A stretch of DNA of 64,000 nucleotides from Gammaproteobacteria bacterium. Lineage in GTDB: Bacteria > Pseudomonadota > Gammaproteobacteria > Pseudomonadales > Ketobacteraceae. A model generated the notes under the pieces. It searched no databases. It was not told where the DNA came from and saw nothing but the letters and a program-made list of their open reading frames with translations. Shown piece after piece: positions 8,873 to 18,129 of the stretch. The position numbers and the translations under genes were made by a program. How positions within the stretch are numbered: the stretch's first letter is position 1; the number at the start of each line of letters is the position of its first letter. The stretch lies in the NCBI GenBank assembly GCA_013178375.1, contig JABLXQ010000034.1:37083-101082 (forward strand), written 5' to 3'.

Positions 8873-9068
8873 CAGCTCTTCTTCCGGTCTGTATGACAAG
8901 GCAGTTGTTCGACAGTCTGCCTCCCGTTGCGCCATCGCTGTTGCGAGTGTCACTGCAAACATGCGCCGACACCCGAATTGATTATTGACCGATCCGTTTC
9001 TGTTCTATTCTGCTAATAGGAAAGCCTGCTTCGAGGTTTTCTTACTGACGCAATGGAGAGGAAACGCA

Positions 9069-9887
9069 ATGATCGTATTCAGCACTCAGTATTTTTTTGC
9101 AAAGCCAAAACGATGGATGGCCATGGGATTCGCGCTCTGGCTGTCCAGTGTGGCGACAACAGGAGTAGCAGGGGACATGGAAACAAAATCGATCCGTTTC
9201 AAGCAGGTGATCGATCTGAGTCACGACATCACCACCAGCATTCCACTCTGGCCCGGCGATCCACCCGTGGAATTCGAAACGGTGGCGACGGTGGAAAACA
9301 ACGGTTATTTCCTGCGGCGTTTTTCCATCGGCGAACACAGCGCCACCCACATGAATGCGCCCAATACGTTTTATGCTGACGGCATGGGCATCGATGGTTA
9401 TGAAGCCCCGCAACTGGTGCGGCCTGCAGTGGTGATCGATGTGCGGCAGCAGACGGCGCAGAATCCGGATTATGTGATCAGCGTGCAGGATGTGAAGCAC
9501 TGGGAACAGCAGCATGGCCGCATCCGGCGCGGGTCGCTGGTGCTGTTTTATACCGGCTGGCAGGAACGCTGGCACTCGCCGCAGCAGTTTTTCAATGCGG
9601 ACGCGAACGGCGGGCTGCATTTTCCCGGCATTGGCGGGGACACCTCGAAATTCCTGCTGGAGAAGCGCCATATCGCGGGCGTCGGCATTGACACCCACGG
9701 CGTTGACGCAGGGCAGGACACGGCATATGCCACCAACCTGCAGGTGCTGGCGGCCAACGGTATCGTGCTGGAATGTCTGACCCGGCTGGATCAGTTGCCG
9801 CCGAAGGGCGCCACGCTGGTGATCGGCGTGTTGCGACTGGAAGGTGGTTCCGGTTCGCCGGTGTCGGTGATGGCGTTCCTGCCCTGA
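9069..9887 (+). CDS. Exported cyclase family protein (kynurenine formamidase-like fold)
   Basis: A 272-residue member of the cyclase/KynB superfamily of metal-dependent hydrolases. A signal peptide is visible: basic AKPKRW, then MAMGFALWLSSVATTGVAG, so the protein is probably periplasmic. IDLSHDITTSIPLWPGDP is the conserved N-terminal block. The metal motif reads H90-SAT-H94-M-N96, where the family usually has Asp at the last position. GVGIDTHGVDAG and GVLRLEGGSGSPVSVMAFLP are the conserved C-terminal elements. The start at 9069 is preceded by AGAGGA. It is monocistronic and convergent with the kinase gene. The substrate is unknown. Confidence 0.82.
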   Translation: MIVFSTQYFFAKPKRWMAMGFALWLSSVATTGVAGDMETKSIRFKQVIDLSHDITTSIPLWPGDPPVEFETVATVENNGYFLRRFSIGEHSATHMNAPNTFYADGMGIDGYEAPQLVRPAVVIDVRQQTAQNPDYVISVQDVKHWEQQHGRIRRGSLVLFYTGWQERWHSPQQFFNADANGGLHFPGIGGDTSKFLLEKRHIAGVGIDTHGVDAGQDTAYATNLQVLAANGIVLECLTRLDQLPPKGATLVIGVLRLEGGSGSPVSVMAFLP

Positions 9888-9894
9888 TCGCGGC

Positions 9895-9923
9895 CCCTGC
9901 CGGCGCGCGTGATGCCGGCAGGG
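9895..9923. terminator. Perfect 10-bp hairpin between convergent genes
   Basis: CCCTGCCGGC at 9895-9904 pairs exactly with GCCGGCAGGG at 9914-9923 around a 9-nt loop. It lies precisely between two convergent stop codons. It lacks a clear U-tract in either direction, so it may be a weak bidirectional terminator or an RNA 3'-end stabiliser. Confidence 0.5.
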
Positions 9924-11783
9924 TTACAGCGCGGTTTCGCGTTGGCGGGCGACGTGACGGGCCGCCCGCCGCAATGCGTTGACCAGTTCCTCCAGGCGCA
10001 GGGGTTTGGTCAGGTAGTCGTTCATGCCCGATGCCAGATAGCGGTCGCGTTCTTCCGGGAAGGCGTTGGCAGTGAAGGCAATGATGTACGGCTGCTGTGG
10101 CAGTGGCAGTGCCCGCAATTGCCGGGTGGCTTCCAGCCCGTCCATGCCCGGCATGTTCACGTCCATCAGAATGGTGTCGTAGGATTGCATCTGGCAGGCC
10201 TGCAGCGCGTCGTTGCCACTCTCCACCAGATCCGATTCATATCCCAGTTTGCGCAGCATCACCTGCGTGAGGGTCTGGTTCACCGGGTTGTCTTCCGCCA
10301 GCAGGATGCGCAGGGGTGGCATGGGCGTTTTTTGCGGTGCTGCTTCCTTGCTGTGTGCAATCGGTGTTTCCGGTGTGGTGTCCTCGCGGCTGGGCAGTGT
10401 GAAAGTGAATTCGGAGCCTTTGCCCGGTTCGCTGCGGGCCTGGATCTGCCCGCCCATCAGGTCTGCCAGACGTTTGCAGATCGACAGCCCCAGACCGGTG
10501 CCGCCGAAACGGCGAGTGGGCGAGGTGTCCACTTGCGTGAAGGGCAGAAAAAGATGCTGCAGCTGGTCTGCCGCGATGCCGATGCCGGTGTCCCGCACCT
10601 TGAACTGCAGCTCGACCTCACCTTGTGTGCGGCGCAGCAGATTCACCGTCAGTTCCACCTGACCATGGTTGGTGAACTTGATCGCATTGCCCAACAGATT
10701 GATCAGTACCTGGCGCAGGCGTTGTTCGTCGGCAAGGATGAAATCCGGCACGTCGGGGGTGATTTCTCCGTGCAGGGTGACGGCGTCGCTTTTTACGCCC
10801 GGGCGCAGCAGCTCGAGTATTTCATGCAGCAGTGGCCGGAGTTCGATGCGGCGGATGTTCAGTTCCAGTTTGCCGGATTCGATTTTCGACAGGTCGAGAA
10901 TGTCGTTGATCATTGCCAGCAATGACTGGCCGCTGGACTGGATTATTTTCAGGTAGTCACGTTGCTGTTCGTCGAGCTTGCCGAATTTCATCAGCTCGGT
11001 GGCGCCGATGATGCCGTTCATGGGCGTGCGGATTTCGTGGCTCATGGTGGCCAGGAATTCGCTCTTGGCACGGCTGGCGGCTTCAGCGGCGATCCTGGCT
11101 TTTTCCAGCGCTTCCTCTTTGGATTGCAGCTGATGCAGGTGCAGGCGCAGGCGCAGGAAATACAGTGCAATCAGAAGCGCCAGTGCGGCAAACACCAGAA
11201 TCGCAAAACCGATCAGTGCCAGCGCCTCATGGCGCAGCAACTGTTTGTAAGCCTGCAGCGAAATTTCGGCGCCTGCGACATAAGGCGTGCCATCCCGGGA
11301 TTTCAGCGGCACGAACACCGCGCGGAATTCACCCCAGTGGTCGGTGTAGTCCACCCAGGTGGTCTGGCCGGTGTCGAGGCTGTTGAGCAGGGCAGGGCTG
11401 GCGTCGGGATACGGATCGAAAAAACGGACATAGTCGCCGTCACGCAGTTCGTCGTCGGAAGCGCTGGATGAAACCAGAAAGGCCTGACCGTTTTTGCGGA
11501 TTACAGTGTAGATGAAGGTGAGCCCCACCTGCCTGTTGTAGCGCGTGAGGCGCTGGATCGCGGCCCAATCCTCGGCGTGGGATTTTGATTCCTTGTCCAC
11601 AATCCCGTCATGGTAGTGGTCGCCCAGTATGGCGCTGGTGGCAAGTGCGCCAAAATAGAGCTTGTTGTTGATATTCTCATCGATGGCCTGCTTGGCCTGG
11701 GCATACAAGTACAACATGTAGATGGCGCACGCGAGGACATAGAGTGTCGCCAAAGCTGTGAATTTTAGCCGTTCCATGCGCAT
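9924..11783 (-). CDS. Hybrid sensor histidine kinase / response regulator
   Basis: A 619-residue inner-membrane hybrid kinase. Order of domains: TM1 (residues 9-28), a periplasmic sensing segment of about 150 residues ([22 protein letters not shown], cache-like), and TM2 near residues 190-212 ([20 protein letters not shown]). HisKA follows with [17 protein letters not shown] (phospho-accepting His249), then HATPase with [15 protein letters not shown] and [15 protein letters not shown]-terminal receiver domain has Asp541 in [12 protein letters not shown]. There is no Hpt domain, so a separate phosphotransfer protein is implied. It is monocistronic, and its start is 562 bp from cbtB. The signal is unknown. 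Confidence 0.92.
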   Translation of the reverse strand: MRMERLKFTALATLYVLACAIYMLYLYAQAKQAIDENINNKLYFGALATSAILGDHYHDGIVDKESKSHAEDWAAIQRLTRYNRQVGLTFIYTVIRKNGQAFLVSSSASDDELRDGDYVRFFDPYPDASPALLNSLDTGQTTWVDYTDHWGEFRAVFVPLKSRDGTPYVAGAEISLQAYKQLLRHEALALIGFAILVFAALALLIALYFLRLRLHLHQLQSKEEALEKARIAAEAASRAKSEFLATMSHEIRTPMNGIIGATELMKFGKLDEQQRDYLKIIQSSGQSLLAMINDILDLSKIESGKLELNIRRIELRPLLHEILELLRPGVKSDAVTLHGEITPDVPDFILADEQRLRQVLINLLGNAIKFTNHGQVELTVNLLRRTQGEVELQFKVRDTGIGIAADQLQHLFLPFTQVDTSPTRRFGGTGLGLSICKRLADLMGGQIQARSEPGKGSEFTFTLPSREDTTPETPIAHSKEAAPQKTPMPPLRILLAEDNPVNQTLTQVMLRKLGYESDLVESGNDALQACQMQSYDTILMDVNMPGMDGLEATRQLRALPLPQQPYIIAFTANAFPEERDRYLASGMNDYLTKPLRLEELVNALRRAARHVARQRETAL

Positions 11784-11984
11784 GTGGAACTCCCTTTCCT
11801 GTTGCTGTTCTTCGCTGTTCCTGCGAGCTTTATTTCGAAAAACTGAAGGCTATCATACTTGATGCCGTGCTGGCCTGCGTATCGGTTTCATTCTGTTGCC
11901 TGGCGTGGTCTGTGCGGCTGTGAACGAGAGGTTGCTGAAAATTAGCGTTGACCTGTTTCGTGAACCTGTTTTAGCATGCGGTTC

Positions 11985-12190
11985 GTTTCAGGTGCCTCGA
12001 AGCGTTCGACGTAGAGGTTAAACGGGAAACCGGTGCGCTGCATCATTGCTGCAATTCCGGTACTGCCCCCGCAACAGTAAGTGAGTCAGAAACAGCACAA
12101 AGCCACTGTGTCATGTACGACATGGGAAGGCGCTGTTTTGCCGTCATCGTAAGATGACGGGCTTGCGAGTCTGGATACCGGCCTGAGCTG
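11985..12190 (+). ncRNA. Cobalamin (B12) riboswitch
   Basis: The conserved blocks of the cobalamin element appear in order. They are TTAAACGGGAAACCGGTG (12018-12035), then CTGCCCCCGCAACAGTAA (12063-12080), then AGCCACTG (12101-12108), GGGAAGGCG (12124-12132), and the B12-box-like CGAGTCTGGATACCGGCC (12166-12183). The closing P1 helix can form between TCAGG (11988-11992) and CCTGA (12182-12186). It precedes cbtB-cbtA and the corrin-synthesis genes by about 155 nt. When B12 is abundant it should repress this operon. Confidence 0.92.
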
Positions 12191-12211
12191 AAAGATGGTA
12201 AATGTCCTGCG

Positions 12212-12264
12212 GTGGGCGGGCCAGACCGGTGAATCTCGGATTCCTGCAGCGCGCCACATTTTTT
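12212..12264 (+). terminator. Possible riboswitch-controlled terminator hairpin
   Basis: Between the B12 aptamer and cbtB, GTGGGCG (12212-12218) can pair with CGCGCCAC (12250-12257, one bulge). A run of T residues follows (12259-12264). This would give transcription attenuation as the expression platform. The long loop and the bulge make the assignment tentative. Confidence 0.4.
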
Positions 12265-12345
12265 CTGCATCACCCGAATTGATCTGTCCTGGTTTTCCTT
12301 TCTGCAGCTTGCCGTTCTCACGCTGATTCGCAGAAGGAAATTCAC

Positions 12346-12531
12346 ATGTCCGGTTCCACTTCGTCCTATTCATCCCTTGTCCTCGCCGGGTCCACTGTTT
12401 CTGTTTTCAAACCGCTCACGCTGCTGTTCGCGGGTGCCTGCCTGATTTTTCTGGTGGGTTTTGCGCCGGTGTCTGCCGTTCACAATGCTGCCCATGACAC
12501 CCGTCATTCGGCTGCGTTTCCCTGCCACTGA
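12346..12531 (+). CDS. cbtB: CbtB family cobalt transporter subunit
   Basis: A 61-residue small membrane protein with one transmembrane helix (FKPLTLLFAGACLIFLVGFA). It ends in the metal-ligand tail HNAAHDTRHSAAFPCH that is characteristic of CbtB. In the CbtAB system, predicted from its association with B12 riboswitches, it works with CbtA in cobalt uptake. AAGGA precedes the start. It is the first gene after the B12 riboswitch and lies 10 bp from cbtA, so it heads the operon that supplies cobalt to the corrin pathway downstream. Confidence 0.9.
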   Translation: MSGSTSSYSSLVLAGSTVSVFKPLTLLFAGACLIFLVGFAPVSAVHNAAHDTRHSAAFPCH

Positions 12532-12541
12532 GGTCACGCCA

Positions 12542-13282
12542 ATGCTGAAGTTGCTGTCGCCCGCGCTGTTCGCGGCGCTGCTGGCTGCGCTGGTGTTGTC
12601 GCTGGCGCAGGCACTGTGGATTTCGCCGCTGATTCTGCAGGCGGAAGTGTTTGAAAGCGATCCGGCGCAGCCGGTGGACGCTGACACCGGGCACCATCAT
12701 GAAGACCACGCGGCGCACGAGCATGACGAATCCGCGTGGGCACCGGAAGACGGCTGGCAACGTCATGCCGCAACGCTGGCGTCGAATCTGGTGATGGCGG
12801 TGGGCTATGGGCTGATTCTGTGCGCATGTTATGCGTGGGCCTTTCATGCCCGGAAAAGCCCGGCGGGCTGGCGCCCGGGCCTGGTTTGGGGTGGTGTGGG
12901 TTACGCCGTGTTTTTTCTCGCGCCCGCATTGGGATTGCCACCGGAATTACCGGGCACTCTGGCGGCGAAACTGGAAGCGCGACAGTTGTGGTGGTTGCTG
13001 ACCGCTCTGTGCACGGCAACGGGACTGGCGTTGCTGGCGTGGGCCCGTCCGCTGTGGCTGAAACTGGCGGCATTGCTGCCGCTGGTGTTGCCGCACGTGC
13101 TGGGTGCGCCGCATCCGGAGCACGCGTTTGCGCTCGCGCCAGAAATGCTGACCTGGCAATTCATCGTGGCGACAAGCTTGGTGAACGCGTTGTTCTGGTT
13201 GATGCTGGGCGCGATCTCGGCACAGTTGTTTGCGCGCAGCCAGCGTGGTGACGATGTTGCGTTACGGGGAATTGCGCTGTGA
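12542..13282 (+). CDS. cbtA: CbtA family cobalt transporter
   Basis: A 246-residue membrane protein with about five hydrophobic segments, matching CbtA. A His/Asp-rich loop after the first helix (TGHHHEDHAAHEHDE, near residues 46-60) is a plausible cobalt-binding segment. Later segments include GLVWGGVGYAVFFLAPALGLPPELPG, a recognisable CbtA stretch. The ATG at 12542 follows GAGG at 8-nt spacing; upstream in-frame starts would overlap cbtB. Its stop codon overlaps the cobB start as TGATG, indicating translational coupling and a direct link between cobalt import and corrin synthesis. Confidence 0.9.
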   Translation: MLKLLSPALFAALLAALVLSLAQALWISPLILQAEVFESDPAQPVDADTGHHHEDHAAHEHDESAWAPEDGWQRHAATLASNLVMAVGYGLILCACYAWAFHARKSPAGWRPGLVWGGVGYAVFFLAPALGLPPELPGTLAAKLEARQLWWLLTALCTATGLALLAWARPLWLKLAALLPLVLPHVLGAPHPEHAFALAPEMLTWQFIVATSLVNALFWLMLGAISAQLFARSQRGDDVALRGIAL

Positions 13283-14601
13283 TGTCGGTTGCGCCGCAGT
13301 TCTGTCGCGCGCTGTTTATCGGCGCGCCTGCGTCCGGTCAGGGCAAGACGACCGTGACAGCGGCGCTGGCGCGTCATTATCGTCGGCAGGGTTTGCGCGT
13401 GCGCGTGTTCAAGACCGGCCCGGACTTTCTCGATCCGATGATTCTGGAACAGGCCTCCGGCGCACCCGTGTACCAGCTGGATTTGTGGATGGGTAGCGAG
13501 TCGCATTGCCGCGCGCTGCTGCGGAGTGCGGCGGCAGAAGCTGATGTGATTCTGGTGGAAGGCGTCATGGGGTTGTTTGATGGCGAACCTTCCGGTGCTG
13601 ATCTGGCAGCGTTGTTTGGTTTGCCGGTGCTGGCAGTGATTGATGCTTCCGCCATGGCCCAGACGTTTGGGGCGCTCGCACATGGCCTGGCCCATTATCG
13701 CGAGAATTTGCTGTTTGCCGGTGTGCTGGCCAACCGGGTTGCCAGTCCCGGTCACACGGACATGTTGCGCAGCAGTTTGCCGGCGGATTTGCGCTGGTTC
13801 GGTGCGCTGCCCCGCGACGCGCAGCTGGCGTTGCCTTCCCGTCATCTGGGTTTGCATCAGGCTGCGGAGATCGCCGATCTCGATGCGCGAATCGAGGCTG
13901 CTGCGGATGCCCTGGCTGCCGGCGCCCACCTGGATTTGTTGCCGCCGTTGGTGGATTTTGGAACGGGCAACGAAGACAGCGTCGATGCGCTTGATGACAG
14001 CTCAGTGAGTACGCCGCTGCGAGGCTGTCGCATTGCGGTGGCCTTCGACGCCGCTTTTTCATTCCTGTATCGCGCCAACCTGGATCTGCTGCGACAGCTG
14101 GGTGCGGACATCCGGTTTTTTTCGCCGCTGAAAGATGCGGCCGTGCCGGAAGCCGATGCACTGTATCTGCCCGGCGGTTATCCGGAGTTGCATCTGCGGA
14201 CACTGACAGAAAATGAAAGTCTGAAACAATCCATCCGTTTCCACCATGCACGCAACAAACCCATTGTCGCTGAATGTGGCGGCATGATGCTGTTGCTGGA
14301 AACGCTGGAGACCCACACTGGCGAACGCGGTGCGATGGTGGGTTTGCTGCCGGGTGGCGCGATCATGCAGTCCCAGCTGGTGAATCTGGGCATGCACTCG
14401 GTGACATTGCCGGAAGGTACTCTGCGTGGCCACACTTTCCATCACTCGCTGACGCAAACGACGTGCCTGCCGCTGACGCACACCGAAGGCCGGCGCGGCA
14501 AACCGGAGGCGGTGTACCGTATTGGCCGGCTGCATGCGTCGTACCTGCATTGCTATTTCCCGTCGAATCCCCAGGCCTGCGCGAGGTTGTTTGCCGCATG
14601 A
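13282..14601 (+). CDS. cobB: Cobyrinate a,c-diamide synthase (CobB/CbiA)
   Basis: This enzyme amidates the a and c carboxylates of (cobalt-)cobyrinic acid with glutamine and ATP. The 439-residue protein has an N-terminal dethiobiotin synthetase-like ATPase domain with P-loop GAPASGQGKTTVTAAL (residues 11-26). VEGVMGLFDGEPSGAD is the switch region. The C-terminal class I glutamine amidotransferase domain shows YLPGGYPELH and the catalytic Cys in VAECGGMMLL, with a late His in LHASYLHCYF. The ATG at 13282 overlaps the cbtA stop. The gene product acts late in the route yet is the first enzyme gene of the operon. Confidence 0.95.
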   Translation: MSVAPQFCRALFIGAPASGQGKTTVTAALARHYRRQGLRVRVFKTGPDFLDPMILEQASGAPVYQLDLWMGSESHCRALLRSAAAEADVILVEGVMGLFDGEPSGADLAALFGLPVLAVIDASAMAQTFGALAHGLAHYRENLLFAGVLANRVASPGHTDMLRSSLPADLRWFGALPRDAQLALPSRHLGLHQAAEIADLDARIEAAADALAAGAHLDLLPPLVDFGTGNEDSVDALDDSSVSTPLRGCRIAVAFDAAFSFLYRANLDLLRQLGADIRFFSPLKDAAVPEADALYLPGGYPELHLRTLTENESLKQSIRFHHARNKPIVAECGGMMLLLETLETHTGERGAMVGLLPGGAIMQSQLVNLGMHSVTLPEGTLRGHTFHHSLTQTTCLPLTHTEGRRGKPEAVYRIGRLHASYLHCYFPSNPQACARLFAA

Positions 14602-15434
14602 GTGCGAGCCATCTGGAAGAACCTTCAGCAACTGCTGCTGGAAAAGTCTGGTTTGTTGGCGCCGGCCCGGGTGATCCCGATCTGATGACGCTGAAAGGGC
14701 GCGATCTGGTGGCGCGCGCCGGCGCAATTTTATATGCCGGTTCGCTGGTGGCGCAGGCGGCAACGCAGTGGGCTGCGACGGATTGCGTGATTACCGATTC
14801 CAGAGACATGACGCTGGAGCAAATCACGGCCTGGCTGATTGCGCAGGCGCAACGTCATGCTGTCGTGGTGCGGCTGCAGACCGGCGATCCATCGCTGTAT
14901 GGCGCGTTGATCGAAATGGTGCAGCCGCTGGATGCAGCCGGCATCGCGGTGGAAGTGGTGCCGGGGGTGTCGTCGGCGATGGCGGCGATGGCGGCCGCGG
15001 TGGAAAGCCTGACGTTGCCGGAAGTGACGCAGACGGTGATCCTGACGCGGGTGGAAGGCCGCACGTCCATGCCAGCCGGTGAATCGCTGGCAGAACTGGC
15101 GCAGCATCACTGCACGCTGTGTTTGTACCTGTCGATCACGCTGCTGAAAAAAATCCGCAGCGAACTGCTGCAGGCCGGATGGACGGACGACGCGCCGGTG
15201 CTGGTGGTGCAGAAAGCCAGCTGGCCGGGTGAGCAAAAAATCATTCGCGGCACGCTGGGGGATATTCGCCAGCGCTGCATCGACGCCGATGTGAACAGTC
15301 AGGCGATGATCGTGGTCAGCCCGACGCTGGGTGCGCGCCATTGGCCCACGCTGGCAAAAAGCAAACTGTATGACGCCGGATTCAGCCATCGTTTCCGGCG
15401 CGGCAATCCAATGGAGCATAGCCTGCATGACTGA
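14598..15434 (+). CDS. cobM: Precorrin-4 / cobalt-precorrin-4 C11-methyltransferase
   Basis: This S-adenosylmethionine-dependent tetrapyrrole methylase adds the C-11 methyl group. The protein has 278 residues. The family N-terminus is KVWFVGAGPGDPDLMTLKGR (near residue 17). RLQTGDPSLYGALIEM is the glycine-rich SAM loop, and VEVVPGVSSAMAAMAAAVESLTLPEV follows. The start ATG at 14598 overlaps the cobB stop (ATGA). In a cobalt-early pathway the enzyme would be called CbiF; sequence alone does not separate the two. It ends 8 bp inside cbiX. Confidence 0.95.
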   Translation: MSASHLEEPSATAAGKVWFVGAGPGDPDLMTLKGRDLVARAGAILYAGSLVAQAATQWAATDCVITDSRDMTLEQITAWLIAQAQRHAVVVRLQTGDPSLYGALIEMVQPLDAAGIAVEVVPGVSSAMAAMAAAVESLTLPEVTQTVILTRVEGRTSMPAGESLAELAQHHCTLCLYLSITLLKKIRSELLQAGWTDDAPVLVVQKASWPGEQKIIRGTLGDIRQRCIDADVNSQAMIVVSPTLGARHWPTLAKSKLYDAGFSHRFRRGNPMEHSLHD

Positions 15435-16302
15435 CGTTATCCTGCTGGTGGGACATGGGTCCCGCGAACAGAACGGCAACATTGAAATCGAAGAATTCGC
15501 ACGCCAGTGGCGCGCACGCCAGCCGCGCTGGCTGATCCAGGTCTGCTTCATCGAGTTTGCCGAGGTGTTGCTGGATCAGGGGCTTGCCCGTGCCGCCCGG
15601 TCAGGTCATCGTGTGATTGTGGTGCCGCTGATCCTGAATGCCGCCGGCCATGTGAAGATGGAAATTCCGCAGCATATCGCGGAAGCCCGTGCGCTGTTTC
15701 CGCTGGTGCGGTTTGCCTACACGCCACACCTGGGCGCGAGCGATCCCATCCTGCGCATCCTGAAACGCCGCCTGCAACAGGCGCTGTCGGTGCTGGACAT
15801 GCCAGACCCGTGCACAACCGGAGTAGTGGTGCTGGGACGGGGTGCGTCCGACAAAATGGCCAACGGCGATGTGGCGAAAATGGCGCGCTGGCTGCAGGAG
15901 GACGGTCGCCACGAACTGGTGGATATCGCGTTCACCGGAATTACCTATCCGCGCCTGGAGCGGGTGGTGCAGCGCCAGGTTTTGCTGGGCATGACGCAGA
16001 TCGTGGTGCTGCCGTATTACCTGTTCACCGGCACGCTGATCGAACGTATCCGGCGTCAGGTGGAACACTTGCGCCTCCAATATCCGCATGTGCGTTTTGC
16101 CAGCGGTGAGTATTTCGGGTTCGAGGAAGAAATTTTCCAGTTGCTGGACCAGCATGTGGAATCCGCGTTGAGGGGCGAGCCGGAACAGCTGATGCCGTGC
16201 GATGGCTGCAAATACCGCGAGGTGGCGGAGCAGCATGGACATGCACACGATCATTCCCATGTGCACGATCATTCTCAGCCACACGACCACACGTACGCCT
16301 GA
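15427..16302 (+). CDS. cbiX: Sirohydrochlorin cobaltochelatase CbiX (long form)
   Basis: CbiX inserts cobalt into sirohydrochlorin, the defining step of the cobalt-early B12 route. The 291-residue protein has two chelatase-like halves. The first opens MTDVILLVGHGSREQNGN with the putative catalytic His10. The second begins VVLGRGASDKMANGDVAKMAR. Near the end is MPCDGC, matching the MxCxxC motif that binds an Fe-S cluster in long CbiX proteins. The His-rich tail HGHAHDHSHVHDHSQPHDH follows and probably holds cobalt. The ATG at 15427 overlaps the cobM stop by 8 bp. Confidence 0.95.
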   Translation: MTDVILLVGHGSREQNGNIEIEEFARQWRARQPRWLIQVCFIEFAEVLLDQGLARAARSGHRVIVVPLILNAAGHVKMEIPQHIAEARALFPLVRFAYTPHLGASDPILRILKRRLQQALSVLDMPDPCTTGVVVLGRGASDKMANGDVAKMARWLQEDGRHELVDIAFTGITYPRLERVVQRQVLLGMTQIVVLPYYLFTGTLIERIRRQVEHLRLQYPHVRFASGEYFGFEEEIFQLLDQHVESALRGEPEQLMPCDGCKYREVAEQHGHAHDHSHVHDHSQPHDHTYA

Positions 16303-16317
16303 GCGAGGCAGCCAGCC

Positions 16318-17004
16318 ATGACCACTAACATCATCACCGAACAGATGACCCGTCTGGGACAGCAGATCGAGCACGATTCGTTTGCGGTGGTGGATGCTGA
16401 GGCGGGCGCCCACGCTTACAGCGCAGAACAGTGGCCCGTGGTGCGGCGCATGATTCACGCCACGGCGGATTTCGAATTCAACGGCCTGACCCGGTTTCAT
16501 CCGGATGCGATTGCGGCGGGTGTGAATGCGTTGCTGGGCGGGCGGCCCGTGGTGGCAGATGTGGACATGATCTGCGTGGGTGTGTCGAAACCGCGTCTGG
16601 CGCATTTTGGTGTTGTTACCCACCAGTTCATCAGCGACAGCGATGTGATTGAGCAATCGCGACGGGCCGACAGCACGCGCGCGGTCTATGCAATGAAAAA
16701 AGCGCGGCAATTCGGTTTGCTCGATGGCGGTATTGTCGCCATCGGCAATGCGCCCACCGCGTTGCTGGAAGTGATACGGATGATCCGGGAAGACGAATTG
16801 CGGCCGGCACTGGTGATCGGCATGCCAGTGGGCTTCGTGTCGGCGGCGGAATCGAAGGCGGCGCTGGAACAGATCGATGGAATTCCCTGGATCATCACCC
16901 ACGGCCGCAAGGGCGGTTCCACACTGGTGGTGGCAGCATTGCATGCATTGCTGGCACTGGCGGAACAGCGACAGCAACACGCACAAAAACCGCATGCCAA
17001 CTGA
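16318..17004 (+). CDS. cobH: Precorrin-8X / cobalt-precorrin-8 methylmutase
   Basis: This enzyme moves the methyl group from C-11 to C-12, giving hydrogenobyrinic or cobyrinic acid. The 228-residue protein matches the CobH/CbiC family. VRRMIHATADFEFNGLTRFHPDA contains the conserved catalytic His. VDMICVGVSKPRL, DGGIVAIGNAPTALLEVIRMI and ALVIGMPVGFVSAAESK are the family blocks, and it closes with the glycine-rich HGRKGGSTLVVAALHALL. It lies 15 bp after cbiX and 6 bp before cbiD. The name CbiC is equally valid for the cobalt-early route suggested by the neighbours. Confidence 0.95.
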   Translation: MTTNIITEQMTRLGQQIEHDSFAVVDAEAGAHAYSAEQWPVVRRMIHATADFEFNGLTRFHPDAIAAGVNALLGGRPVVADVDMICVGVSKPRLAHFGVVTHQFISDSDVIEQSRRADSTRAVYAMKKARQFGLLDGGIVAIGNAPTALLEVIRMIREDELRPALVIGMPVGFVSAAESKAALEQIDGIPWIITHGRKGGSTLVVAALHALLALAEQRQQHAQKPHAN

Positions 17005-17010
17005 ACCCGG

Positions 17011-18129
17011 ATGAACGAACGCGGCGCGGAAAAACGCAATCGGCAGAACCTGCGCACCGGCTTTACCACCGGCGCCTGTTCGGCTGCTGCTGCCCGGGCT
17101 GCGGCCATTGGGTTGATCACGGGTACCGTGCCGGAGCAGATCGAATGTCTGTTGCCGAACGGCAGTCGCGTGCTGTTTACGGTGATCGATCGTTACTGCA
17201 GTAAAACCGCCGCACGGGCCGTGGTAGTGAAGGACGGCGGCGATGATCCGGATTGCACCCACGGTGCTCATATGACGGTGGATCTGCTGGTGAAACCCGA
17301 TGCGGCAGACCAGATTTTTTTTCGTAATGGCAAGGGCGTGGGCACCATAACGCTGCCGGGTCTGGGGCTGGAAGTGGGCGGTCCCGCTATCAATCCGGTG
17401 CCGCGCAAAAACATCGAACAGAATTTGCGGGAAGTGGCCGCTGAACTGCTGGCGCAAGCCGGGCTGGAAGTCGTCATTTCGGTGCCTGAAGGCGAGGCAA
17501 TGGCGAAGAAAACGCTGAACGACCGGTTGGGCATTCTGGGTGGCATTTCGATTCTGGGTACCACCGGCATTGTGCGGCCTTATTCTACCGCCGCATTCCG
17601 CGCCAGCGTCGTACAGGGAATTGAAGTGGCAGTCGCGCAAGGCCAGGACACCGTGGTGCTAACCACCGGCGGCCGTTCGGAAAAATTCGTGATGCAGGAA
17701 TTACCGCAACTGGCACCGGCCTGTTTTATCCAGATGGGCGATTTCCTGAGTTACGCACTGGATGCCGCGCAACGCTGCAAGCTGAAAACCGTGGTGATTG
17801 GCGGCATGGTGGGAAAACTCACCAAGATGGCGCAGGGCGAAACCATCACCCATGCCAATCGTAATCCGGTGGACACTGAACTGCTGGCGGATATCGTGCA
17901 ATCCCTTGGTGTTGACGCTGCTGTCTGCGCCGACATCCGCAACGCGGAAACCGCCCGCTATGCCAGCGAGCGGATGGAAGCCCTGGGCCTCAGTCTGGCA
18001 TTCCATAAGGCGTTGGCGCAGCGGGTGGTGCAAACATTGGCGGCGCGTTATCCGCGTCAGTTCCGGATTCGCGTGATGGTGTGTGATTTCGACGGTAACC
18101 GGATTACAGAGGCGGAAGGAAATGACTGA
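17011..18129 (+). CDS. cbiD: Cobalt-precorrin-5B C1-methyltransferase CbiD
   Basis: CbiD methylates C-1 of the corrin ring in the cobalt-early route. The 372-residue length is typical. The protein opens RQNLRTGFTTGACSAAAARAAAIG, the family signature. VKDGGDDPDCTHGAHM and GIVRPYSTAAFRASVVQGIEVA are strongly conserved blocks, as is the late FIQMGDFLSYALDAAQR. The start is an ATG 6 bp after the cobH stop. The presence of CbiD, rather than the CobF of the cobalt-late route, supports an anaerobic-type pathway. Its stop lies 8 bp inside cobL. Confidence 0.96.
   Translation: MNERGAEKRNRQNLRTGFTTGACSAAAARAAAIGLITGTVPEQIECLLPNGSRVLFTVIDRYCSKTAARAVVVKDGGDDPDCTHGAHMTVDLLVKPDAADQIFFRNGKGVGTITLPGLGLEVGGPAINPVPRKNIEQNLREVAAELLAQAGLEVVISVPEGEAMAKKTLNDRLGILGGISILGTTGIVRPYSTAAFRASVVQGIEVAVAQGQDTVVLTTGGRSEKFVMQELPQLAPACFIQMGDFLSYALDAAQRCKLKTVVIGGMVGKLTKMAQGETITHANRNPVDTELLADIVQSLGVDAAVCADIRNAETARYASERMEALGLSLAFHKALAQRVVQTLAARYPRQFRIRVMVCDFDGNRITEAEGND

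Noticed and set aside
12043..12345. Open frame of 100 codons antisense to the B12 riboswitch
   Set aside because: The plus strand carries the conserved cobalamin aptamer; the antisense frame has no RBS or family match.
12212..12345. Second riboswitch or leader peptide between the B12 aptamer and cbtB
   Set aside because: Only a bulged terminator-like hairpin is present; no second conserved aptamer or leader ORF could be supported.
15601..17640. 679-codon open frame antisense to cbiX, cobH and cbiD
   Set aside because: It crosses three clearly identified genes on the plus strand; no motif is recognisable.
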